Shown in pieces: positions 1 to 7,294 of a stretch of 19,318 nt of DNA; positions within the stretch are counted from its first letter, which is position 1; each line of letters opens with the position of its first letter. Under the pieces are notes generated by a model, which saw only the letters and a list, made by a program, of their open reading frames with translations, had not been told where the DNA came from and searched no databases. This DNA comes from Ruminococcus sp. (GTDB lineage Bacteria > Bacillota > Clostridia > Lachnospirales > Lachnospiraceae). A program made the translations under genes and the position numbers. The stretch covers positions 1 to 19,318 of the forward strand of contig JAHHTL010000042.1 in the NCBI GenBank assembly GCA_020024635.1, given 5' to 3'.

Positions 1-19
1 AATCCTACCTGCTTTTCCT

Positions 20-2047
20 TTATTCGTCTTTCTTCTCTTCCTCCAGAGTTTCGATTGCTTCCTCTTCTTGCTGTTGTAAGTTTGTAGAAGGTTTCATCGC
101 AATACGAACTTCTTTCTTTTTGGAATCTTCTGACTTCTCTTCTGGTTCTTCTATTCCTTTTACTTCACGGAATATCTTCATAAATTCCTTGCCTGTGATT
201 GTTTCTTTCTCAATAAGAAAAGCTGCTATTTTATCCAACGCCTCGCGGTTCTCATTCAAAAGTCTTTTTGCCTCAGCATATGCTTTTTTGAGCATATCCA
301 TCACTTCTCCATCGATTTCCGCTGCTGTTGCTTCTCCACAATTCATTACTGGACGCCCATCAAGATATCGATTTTGAATCGACTCCAAACCAATCAGACC
401 AAATTTTTCAGACATACCGTATTGCGTAATCATCGCTCTGGCAATTTTGGTTGCCTGCTCAATATCATTAGACGCTCCTGTTGTTACTGTTTCAAAAACT
501 ATTTCTTCTGCTGCACGCCCTGCAAGAGCACCTACAAGCATTGCCTCTAGTTCTTTTTTCGTATTGAGGAATTTTTCTTCTTCTGGAGTCTGCATTACAT
601 ACCCCAATGCCCCCATTGTTCTTGGTACAATGGTAATCTTTTGTACTGGCTCAGAATCTTTTTGAAGTGCACTTACAAGTGCATGACCAACTTCATGGTA
701 AGAAACAATCTTTCGTTCTTCTTCACTCATGATTCGATCTTTCTTTTCTTTACCAACTAAAACAACTTCTACTGCCTCAAAAAGATCTTTTTGACTCACA
801 ACTTTTCTGCCATGTTTAACAGCTGTAATGGCAGCTTCATTAATCATATTCGCTAAATCTGAACCTACCGCCCCTGACGTAGCAAGAGCAATTGCTTCTA
901 AATCAACCGTTTCATCCATTTTCACATCTTTGGAGTGTACCTTTAATACGTCAATACGTCCTTTTAAATCTGGCTTATCCACAATAATACGTCGGTCAAA
1001 ACGTCCTGGTCTTAACAAAGCCGGATCTAGTACCTCTGGCCTATTTGTCGCTGCCAACAATAAAAGACCTTGATTCGTATCAAATCCATCCATCTCTGCC
1101 AACAGCTGGTTCAATGTTTGTTCTCTTTCATCATTGCCTCCCATCGCTGTATCTCTGCTCTTACCAATGGCATCTATTTCATCAATGAAAACAATACATG
1201 GAGCCATCTGCTGCGCCTGCTTAAAAAGATCACGCACACGTGAAGCACCAACTCCTACGTACATTTCAACAAAAGCAGATCCTGACAGGGAGAAAAATGG
1301 AACCTTTGCCTCTCCTGCAACTGCCTTGGCAAGAAGTGTCTTACCTGTCCCCGGCGGTCCAACCAAAAGAGCTCCCTTTGGAAGCTTTGCTCCGATTCCA
1401 GTATATTTTCCCGGATTATGTAGAAAATCTACAACCTCCTGTAAAGACTCTTTTGCTTCATCTTGCCCAGCCACATCGTGGAACGTCACACCTGTCTCTT
1501 TTTCTACATATACTTTCGCATTGCTCTTTCCAATTCCCATCATGCCTCCACCTTTTGACATACGCTTCATAAGGAAATTAAAAAGTACAAATAAAAGAAT
1601 AAATGGAAGTACTAGTGTAAGGAAGATTTCGAAAATCATCGCCGACATGGTATCTGGCGGATCTTGCTCAAACTTTACATTTGCTTTGTCAAGTCGATCC
1701 ACAAGCTTGTCATCTCTTACTGCACCCGTGAAATAATCCGGCTGCTTTTCTTCTTTACTTCCCGTAAACTCTTTCATAAATTCAGCAGCAGGATCCTTAT
1801 CTTTCTTTGCCTTTTCTTTCAACGTAATGTAAAGTTTATTAGGGCCAATAAGAACTTTCTCTACCTTTTTATCTTCTACTAATTTTAGAAATTTATCATA
1901 GCTGATCTTTTCCGGGCTCTTTCCCTGCATCATTGAGTACAATCCCATTACCACAAAAAAAGTCAGTAATGTTGTCATTAAGACAACTCCCAGACCCTGT
2001 TTTTTCTTTTTAGGATCTTTATTGTTATTATTATTTTGATTATCCAT
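20..2047 (-). CDS. ftsH: ATP-dependent zinc metalloprotease, FtsH family (divergent)
   Basis: FtsH is a membrane-anchored AAA+ protease that unfolds and degrades membrane and damaged cytosolic proteins as a hexamer. Seen here in 675 residues: an Asn/Lys-rich N-terminus, a membrane helix at about 19-40, a short extracytoplasmic domain, and a second helix at about 136-160. The AAA+ module has Walker A GPPGTGKT at 230-237, Walker B IVFIDE at 285-290 and the second region of homology ATNRPEVLDPALLRPGRFDR at 333-352. The peptidase has the zinc motif HEVGH at 451-455, with a likely third ligand D528 in TTGASND. All catalytic residues are present. The pore motif is YVGVG (263-267) instead of the usual FVGVG, and the usual GFSGADL stretch reads GAVGSDL, so this is probably a second, divergent FtsH. 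The tail after about residue 630 is Lys/Glu-rich. The start is fixed by AGGAGG about 6 nt upstream. Family assignment is very secure. Confidence 0.97.
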   Translation of the reverse strand: MDNQNNNNNKDPKKKKQGLGVVLMTTLLTFFVVMGLYSMMQGKSPEKISYDKFLKLVEDKKVEKVLIGPNKLYITLKEKAKKDKDPAAEFMKEFTGSKEEKQPDYFTGAVRDDKLVDRLDKANVKFEQDPPDTMSAMIFEIFLTLVLPFILLFVLFNFLMKRMSKGGGMMGIGKSNAKVYVEKETGVTFHDVAGQDEAKESLQEVVDFLHNPGKYTGIGAKLPKGALLVGPPGTGKTLLAKAVAGEAKVPFFSLSGSAFVEMYVGVGASRVRDLFKQAQQMAPCIVFIDEIDAIGKSRDTAMGGNDEREQTLNQLLAEMDGFDTNQGLLLLAATNRPEVLDPALLRPGRFDRRIIVDKPDLKGRIDVLKVHSKDVKMDETVDLEAIALATSGAVGSDLANMINEAAITAVKHGRKVVSQKDLFEAVEVVLVGKEKKDRIMSEEERKIVSYHEVGHALVSALQKDSEPVQKITIVPRTMGALGYVMQTPEEEKFLNTKKELEAMLVGALAGRAAEEIVFETVTTGASNDIEQATKIARAMITQYGMSEKFGLIGLESIQNRYLDGRPVMNCGEATAAEIDGEVMDMLKKAYAEAKRLLNENREALDKIAAFLIEKETITGKEFMKIFREVKGIEEPEEKSEDSKKKEVRIAMKPSTNLQQQEEEAIETLEEEKKDE

Positions 2048-2076
2048 TACTTTCCTCCTAAAAGTCCACTATTCAT

Positions 2077-2105
2077 ATTATAGATTCCATGTATACATAA
2101 ATCAA
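2077..2105 (-). promoter_or_regulatory. Predicted sigma-A promoter of ftsH
   Basis: On the minus strand there is a -35 box TTGATT (plus 2100-2105), a 17-nt spacer and a perfect -10 box TATAAT (plus 2077-2082), with a leader of roughly 25 nt before the ftsH start. The -35 box abuts the 28-bp repeat element at 2106-2133. Confidence 0.65.
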
Positions 2106-2133
2106 TAAAAAGATTGTGAAAATATTGTAAACA
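2106..2133 (+). repeat. 28-bp direct repeat, copy 1 (left of the GH98 gene)
   Basis: This 28-bp element matches plus-strand 7212-7239 at 26 of 28 positions. Both copies begin TAAAAAGAT and share the 17-nt core TGAAAATATTGTAAACA; the two mismatches are adjacent, TG here and GT in copy 2. It lies directly upstream of the ftsH -35 box. Together with copy 2 it brackets the whole GH98 transcription unit. Confidence 0.75.
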
Positions 2134-2148
2134 CAAAATAGAATGCTC

Positions 2149-2192
2149 AAAACAATAAAAATATCGCCAGCCATAACGCGACTGACGATATT
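2149..2192 (-). terminator. Rho-independent terminator of the GH98 gene
   Basis: Arms AATATCG-C-CAG (2160-2170) and CTG-A-CGATATT (2182-2192) pair with one C:A mismatch around an 11-nt loop. Read on the minus strand, the hairpin is followed by a T-rich run (TTTTATTGTTTT, plus 2149-2160). It sits about 23 bp beyond the GH98 stop codon and separates that gene from ftsH. Confidence 0.8.
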
Positions 2193-2214
2193 AAAATTCT
2201 TCTAATCTCCCATT

Positions 2215-5200
2215 TTATTTTTCTTTTTTATTTTGTTTTCTTTTTTTGTAATATGCCAATGTAAAAACACTAATTCCTGCCCCCAACACAACTGTTGTCC
2301 ATACATAAACATTCTTTAATGAATCTCCTGTCTTTGGTGTACTAGTTGGCGTTTTTTTATCTGTTTGCTCTGTGACATTTGGTTTACCTGTTTGATCTGT
2401 TGTATTTGGTTTACCTGTCTGCTCAGAAGAATCCGGTTTACCTGTCTGCTCAGAAGAATCCGGTTTGCTCGGCTTTGTTTCTTTTGGCTGTACTTCCACA
2501 CTTATTTTGGCTTGAAGATTATTTGTATTTTCTATTCCGTCATTTAATTCTAACTCCCCAACAAGTTCGTAAATACCAGCCAGATCATGTTTATAGGTCT
2601 TGGCGCTCCACGTTACATTTACCTCTGCCTTTGCGTCATTCGTCAATGTCACTTCTACAGTCTTTGGTAATTTCAAATCCTTGAATTCTGTCCCATATGG
2701 TACAACTATTTGATCAAGATTTGCAACTGTTTGAATATTTTTCACTGGAGTACTTGGACCAATTTCTTCCCATTCCTCTTCATTCGAATAAATGGTAAAC
2801 TCTACAAATCCATTATGTTTGACAGTCACGGTCCAATTTCCTGCTGAACCTGTTACATCTGTATAGACATATGGACGCGTATAATTATCAGGAGCATAAG
2901 AATTCTTTCCATCGTTTTTGAATTTTAAAATCGGCTTTTCCTGTGACTTGATAACAAAAGTCGTATCTCTCAATTCTTTGTCATGCCCTTCATCTTTTTT
3001 CATACGCTCAATTTGTTTCCAAATATAGTGATATACGTCTTTTTTGTCCTCTCTAAGAGAATATTCTCCGTTTGTTAGTTCGGATTTATCCAGTCTATAG
3101 TTACTTAATATTACATCAAGTCCTTTGCCTTTTCGGTCTGTGATTACACTGTAAGTATGCGGAGTCATTGTAACATTCATTCCTACACCGCCTACAACAA
3201 TATCGGCATATTGATCCACATTTTTATCTTCTGATGAATTCATCAGATACCATGTATCTCCATAATTCTCCGCCCATGCTGTCCCTGCATACTTTTCTTT
3301 TGGATACGTCTCTTTTAATTTTTCCTCTGTCAGTTTATATCCATCAACTACTACATCAAAGCCTTCCAACCTATCTTCTGGAACATTATTCGGTACAACT
3401 GGTACAATTCCATACTGACCTGTTTTTGGATATAAATTGGATACGCTCATATCATAAATGACATTTGCATAATCCTCTTGCCCTTTTACTATCAATTTTG
3501 TACGCTCTAATACTTCCTCTTTGGTCGGAATATCAATTGCACCTGAGCATACTTTTTGTAACGTTGGCATAATCGAATATTGATATGCAGGAGTCCGTTC
3601 TCCTACGGTAGCCACAGAATAGAATTGCGGTTCATTTTTATATGCGGTTGCTCCCATACTTGCTACTCGAATAATATCCTGTGAATACATATTTTCTGGT
3701 AAAATCTGGCACTGTCCCCAGCCTCCAAGTGTACCTGGTCCATCAAACAATGTTTGATTTCCATCAAGCTGCCAATGCCACCAGTCCGAAGCAACACCCC
3801 AGCTATCGCAATAACCTGTCAGCCATAATCCCAATAAAAGAGCATCTGTTACTGGACTTCCATAAGATTCTTTGTACATCATGGAGATATATTCATGGTT
3901 ATCTAACATTGCGCTTGACAGATGGCTATTTTCTTTTTCCAGCCAGTCAAGAAGTACTCCATGTTCCCCAAATGTATTTGTGTCTGTCCACATCATAGAA
4001 ACTCCAAGTGAAGCACCGATTCGGATCAAATCTGCCACATGCTCATCGGCATTGTTGATTGCTCCTCCACTAAAACGGTTATATAATTCTGCACCATTAA
4101 ATCCTACAAGATACTCATTTTGTTCTGCTAATTCTTTCCAAAAACTTAATGGAATTCTATCAAAAGTACTTGTTTCTCCATTCAAATTCTGAACAGCGCA
4201 AGGAATTTGATGCTTATTACAAAATTCCACCTGATCTTTGTACCACTGACGAACAGCATTGACATCTTGTGTATCCTTTAAGATAATGTCATCGCGAATA
4301 CTTCTTTCCCCAATCAAGAGAATCACTGTGTTTTCTTTTAAATCGTCTGGAACGCTATTCCATAATTTTAATGGATCATCTCCTATTTTTCTTGTTCCAT
4401 CTGGATTTAACTCATCTGAAATGTAATTGTCTTTCGCATTTCCTTCACTGATTTTGTCTGAATCAGCGCCATCTGCCCAGTAATAGTTTGCAAGATACAA
4501 TGGTTTTTCTCTGCTGATCACATGTCTTGCTTTTTCTTTTTTCTGCTCACCTACTGTGATTAAAATATCTGTTTCCGAACCCTCTTGCGTTGTTCCTGTA
4601 ATTAAAACCGCTCCATCTGAAACTGCTGTCACCTTTCCCCATGGGTCGACCGTAGCGATCTTTTCATCAGATGATGTATATTTTACATTCATATCTGTTT
4701 CTAAATTCTCTGGATCATATGTACCACCACCTGTGGACCATTTTCTTGTTGTGTCTGTCGTGTCCCCTTTTGCTTCTAAAACAGGCTTGTCTGCTGTCAA
4801 TATGAATCCCTTTGATTTCACTATATTATAGTCTGTTTCGTAAAACTCATCTGCATAGAGTGACTTATTAACCTTATCTAAGGTATTTTCTGTAACACCT
4901 ACTCCAAATTTCTGATCTCCCTTTGCTGCATACCATAGTATTAGTTTATGGTTTTTTGTATTGTAAAGGAACGTGGAACGAGTAATCCCTTGATTATTCC
5001 AATCTAAGTTTCCTGCCTCTAGTAAGGATTGTGTTCCTACTTTCTTCCAATGCATACCATCTTTCGATTTTGCCATGTATAGAACATCTTTTCCATTACT
5101 ATCACCTTGAATCAATGCCCAGTATTCTTTGATCTCTTCGATAAACTGAACATCCTGTGCTTTCGATGGAATTCCAAAATCTGTGTCTCTTTTTTCTTCA

Positions 5201-7017
5201 CTCCAGTTTACTCCATCTTTCGACCAACGTACCCAAGTCTTTCCATCGCTATTATAATACAGGAAGAACAATTCTAGATATTCATTATGTAACACAGATA
5301 TTCCTGTTACTTCTTCTTTGAATTTTCCTTTTGCCTTTTTAGGTTCCCTCCATGATGTCCCGTCATCTGAAATTTTCACTTGAACTTCTGATGTCGCCTC
5401 ATCCACCCAGTAGGCAATGAAACGTTTCTCTTTACTGTCATATACAATATCTGTTGAAATAGCATTTTTATCGGAAAGTTCTACTGCTTTGCTTGTCTCT
5501 AAAGTCTTTCCATCATTTGAATGTACAACATATGGTTTTTTGTCTTTTATGTAAGATACATAATACCCGCTATTTTTAAAATCCTTTGGTGCCTCTGCTA
5601 TATCAGGGTTACTCACATTTTCGATTGGTGTCTGTGCATGTTCAAACGCTTTTTCTTCATATTTGCTTTCAGAAGCATACCCTAACACTTTACATTCTAC
5701 AATGTGATTTGATCCGTTTTGCTTACTTCCATTCATATATACTCTGACAAAGCGCACTGGATTTACCTTTGTATCACCGACATCAATTTTCAATCCTTCT
5801 GCTGATTCGTTATAGAGTGCATCTTGTCCACTCCCAAATTGAAACTTATTCTCTTGATCAGAATTATATAATACAAATCTTTTATCCGGATTTGAAAAAT
5901 CTTCTTTTGAATCCGCAGCAACAATTACTGTTCCTTTGTAAATTCTACTATCCTGCCAATATCTGTATAACTCAATTCCTGTAACTTCACAATGTGCTTT
6001 TAAATCAATTTCCAAATAAGAGGCTACATACCCTTCCCCAAATGCTGCATAATTATTTGTATCGTTTATGATTCCATCTACTGCGTTAGAATAGGGTTTT
6101 CCATTCTCTGCATCTAATGGTGAATCATCTTCAAATTTTCTTCCAACTGCCTTTTTTCCCTGTGAAAGATTTTGTACTTCTGGATCTTCTTTTTCTGGAT
6201 CTTCCGTCGAAGTCGGAACAAAGACTTGACACTCGTTCACGTGATTTCCTTTTTCTACTTGTGTCTCACCCTCTTTTCCGCTCGCATAAATACGGACATA
6301 TCTTCCATGTGTTCCTTCGTTCGCTATAAATTCCTTTCCCTCTTTTGTTTCTTGATAGAGCTCATCTTTTCCCTCTCCGAAACCATGTACATTGGTTTGA
6401 TCTGAATTATAAACTATCTGAACTTTTGACTTGTCTTCTGCTGAAAAATCACTTTCATTCTCTGCAACTGCAATAACTGTTCCTTTGTATTTTCTATGAT
6501 CATTCCAGTACCTATATAATTTGATTCTTGTAATATCTGTTGATTTCTCCAAATCAATCTGCACATACACAGAATCTCCTGTGGTAGAAAACTCTCCATA
6601 ATTTCTATCTGAGTTGTCACCAATAATACCATCTGTTATCATTGAAAGGGGTTTATCTGGATTTACTTTTGCCTCTTGATCCCCCTTTGTTTCTCTTGCA
6701 ACTACTTTTTTATTTTTCGCAAGATTCTTTTCCGCCTCTACTTTATCGTCTCCAACCTTTTCCTCTATTGTGTCTGTATGATCTTCTTTCTCCTCTACAG
6801 AATTTTTTGGTTCTTGCTCTGTTGCTCTTTCTTCCTGTACAGAAGTAGTTGTTTCTTGCGTTACTGCCTCTTTTAGTTCTTCTGGTTCTTCTTCACTTTC
6901 GACCACTTCTTGTATAACACCTGTTTCTAAATTTGCTGCCATAACTGGAGAAGCCATCTGAAATGTCATACTGGCTGATAGGCAAATTGCTAACCACGGC
7001 AGATGTTTTCTTTTCAT
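2215..7017 (-). CDS. Secreted, sortase-anchored GH98-type endo-beta-galactosidase, multidomain
   Basis: This is probably a GH98 glycoside hydrolase; characterised members cut the galactosyl bond that releases blood-group A/B oligosaccharides from mucin-type glycans. Numbering from the upstream ATG at 7023: signal peptide (1-30), acidic Glu/Thr-rich stretch (36-98), two homologous discoidin/CBM32-like modules (about 101-268 and 285-448, each with an RYWxDxRxYKGTVI motif), a propeller-like region (480-715) with Asp boxes SDDGTSW, SKDGVNW and SKDGMHW, a Big_2-like domain (740-826), the GH98 catalytic and C-terminal regions (about 832-1415), a Big_4-like Ig domain (1425-1512), a nine-residue repeat stalk, sorting signal TPKTGD (1562-1567), a membrane helix and a KKRK tail. 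Candidate catalytic acids are E979 in NGAEL, D1014 in WTDTN, and D1041/E1044 in DNHEY; these are inferred. The second ATG (7017) is preferred as start because AGGAGG lies 7 nt before it but only 1-2 nt before the first. The gene stands alone. The GH98 name is recalled, not searched. Confidence 0.8.
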   Translation of the reverse strand: MKRKHLPWLAICLSASMTFQMASPVMAANLETGVIQEVVESEEEPEELKEAVTQETTTSVQEERATEQEPKNSVEEKEDHTDTIEEKVGDDKVEAEKNLAKNKKVVARETKGDQEAKVNPDKPLSMITDGIIGDNSDRNYGEFSTTGDSVYVQIDLEKSTDITRIKLYRYWNDHRKYKGTVIAVAENESDFSAEDKSKVQIVYNSDQTNVHGFGEGKDELYQETKEGKEFIANEGTHGRYVRIYASGKEGETQVEKGNHVNECQVFVPTSTEDPEKEDPEVQNLSQGKKAVGRKFEDDSPLDAENGKPYSNAVDGIINDTNNYAAFGEGYVASYLEIDLKAHCEVTGIELYRYWQDSRIYKGTVIVAADSKEDFSNPDKRFVLYNSDQENKFQFGSGQDALYNESAEGLKIDVGDTKVNPVRFVRVYMNGSKQNGSNHIVECKVLGYASESKYEEKAFEHAQTPIENVSNPDIAEAPKDFKNSGYYVSYIKDKKPYVVHSNDGKTLETSKAVELSDKNAISTDIVYDSKEKRFIAYWVDEATSEVQVKISDDGTSWREPKKAKGKFKEEVTGISVLHNEYLELFFLYYNSDGKTWVRWSKDGVNWSEEKRDTDFGIPSKAQDVQFIEEIKEYWALIQGDSNGKDVLYMAKSKDGMHWKKVGTQSLLEAGNLDWNNQGITRSTFLYNTKNHKLILWYAAKGDQKFGVGVTENTLDKVNKSLYADEFYETDYNIVKSKGFILTADKPVLEAKGDTTDTTRKWSTGGGTYDPENLETDMNVKYTSSDEKIATVDPWGKVTAVSDGAVLITGTTQEGSETDILITVGEQKKEKARHVISREKPLYLANYYWADGADSDKISEGNAKDNYISDELNPDGTRKIGDDPLKLWNSVPDDLKENTVILLIGERSIRDDIILKDTQDVNAVRQWYKDQVEFCNKHQIPCAVQNLNGETSTFDRIPLSFWKELAEQNEYLVGFNGAELYNRFSGGAINNADEHVADLIRIGASLGVSMMWTDTNTFGEHGVLLDWLEKENSHLSSAMLDNHEYISMMYKESYGSPVTDALLLGLWLTGYCDSWGVASDWWHWQLDGNQTLFDGPGTLGGWGQCQILPENMYSQDIIRVASMGATAYKNEPQFYSVATVGERTPAYQYSIMPTLQKVCSGAIDIPTKEEVLERTKLIVKGQEDYANVIYDMSVSNLYPKTGQYGIVPVVPNNVPEDRLEGFDVVVDGYKLTEEKLKETYPKEKYAGTAWAENYGDTWYLMNSSEDKNVDQYADIVVGGVGMNVTMTPHTYSVITDRKGKGLDVILSNYRLDKSELTNGEYSLREDKKDVYHYIWKQIERMKKDEGHDKELRDTTFVIKSQEKPILKFKNDGKNSYAPDNYTRPYVYTDVTGSAGNWTVTVKHNGFVEFTIYSNEEEWEEIGPSTPVKNIQTVANLDQIVVPYGTEFKDLKLPKTVEVTLTNDAKAEVNVTWSAKTYKHDLAGIYELVGELELNDGIENTNNLQAKISVEVQPKETKPSKPDSSEQTGKPDSSEQTGKPNTTDQTGKPNVTEQTDKKTPTSTPKTGDSLKNVYVWTTVVLGAGISVFTLAYYKKRKQNKKEK
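2356..2463 (-). repeat. 27-bp tandem repeats encoding a nine-residue wall-spanning stalk
   Basis: About four copies of a 27-nt unit encode a PD/NxS/TxQTGK type nonapeptide (PDSSEQTGK, PDSSEQTGK, PNTTDQTGK, PNVTEQTDK). The first two units are nearly identical in DNA and the later ones have diverged. They lie between the last Ig-like domain and the sortase motif, the usual place for a stalk crossing the wall. Copy number is probably variable. Confidence 0.85.
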
Positions 7018-7030
7018 ACCCATTCCTCCT

Positions 7031-7053
7031 TTATAATTTTAGTTAAATTATAA
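7031..7053 (-). promoter_or_regulatory. Perfect palindrome over the likely GH98 -10 box
   Basis: TTATAATTT (7031-7039) and AAATTATAA (7045-7053) form a perfect 9-bp inverted repeat with a 5-nt centre. On the minus strand the right arm contains TATAAT (plus 7047-7052), a good -10 box; a weak -35 (TAGAAA, plus 7070-7075) lies 17 nt further up. A protein bound here would block transcription, so it could be an operator. An AT-rich chance palindrome is possible. Confidence 0.4.
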
Positions 7054-7211
7054 GAATTCTATAGCAATTTTTCTATGCACTTCCTTGTCTAATTTATGTA
7101 TTATTTAATCATTTTACTAAATAAAATTTGTTTTTCCTCTATTTTCTTGTGTAATTTTTACCAATAATACATATTTTATATTTTATCAAGGGTCAATCTT
7201 GTGCAACTATT

Positions 7212-7239
7212 TAAAAAGATGTTGAAAATATTGTAAACA
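7212..7239 (+). repeat. 28-bp direct repeat, copy 2 (right of the GH98 gene)
   Basis: This is the second copy of the element at 2106-2133, in the same orientation with 26 of 28 identities. Here it overlaps the -35 region of the DUF1846 gene promoter (TTGTAA at 7231-7236). Confidence 0.75.
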
Positions 7240-7260
7240 GAAGCAGTTTTATAGTATACT
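7231..7260 (+). promoter_or_regulatory. Predicted sigma-A promoter of the DUF1846 gene
   Basis: A -35 box TTGTAA (7231-7236), an 18-nt spacer and a -10 box TATACT (7255-7260) give a short leader of about 28 nt before the ATG at 7295. The -35 box lies inside the 28-bp repeat. Confidence 0.55.
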
Positions 7261-7294
7261 AATAACTGAATACGTCAAGAGAGAGGAAAAAAAC

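Noticed and set aside
1134..1736. 200-codon plus-strand frame opposite ftsH
   Set aside because: It mirrors the conserved AAA+ coding region and matches no family; a typical antisense shadow.
2356..2463. Short regular repeats resembling a CRISPR array
   Set aside because: The period is a constant 27 nt without spacers and encodes an in-frame nonapeptide stalk of the surface protein.
2106..7239. Transposon insertion with target-site duplication around the GH98 gene
   Set aside because: The 28-bp repeat is longer than typical duplications, imperfect, and no transposase, integrase or terminal inverted repeats are present.
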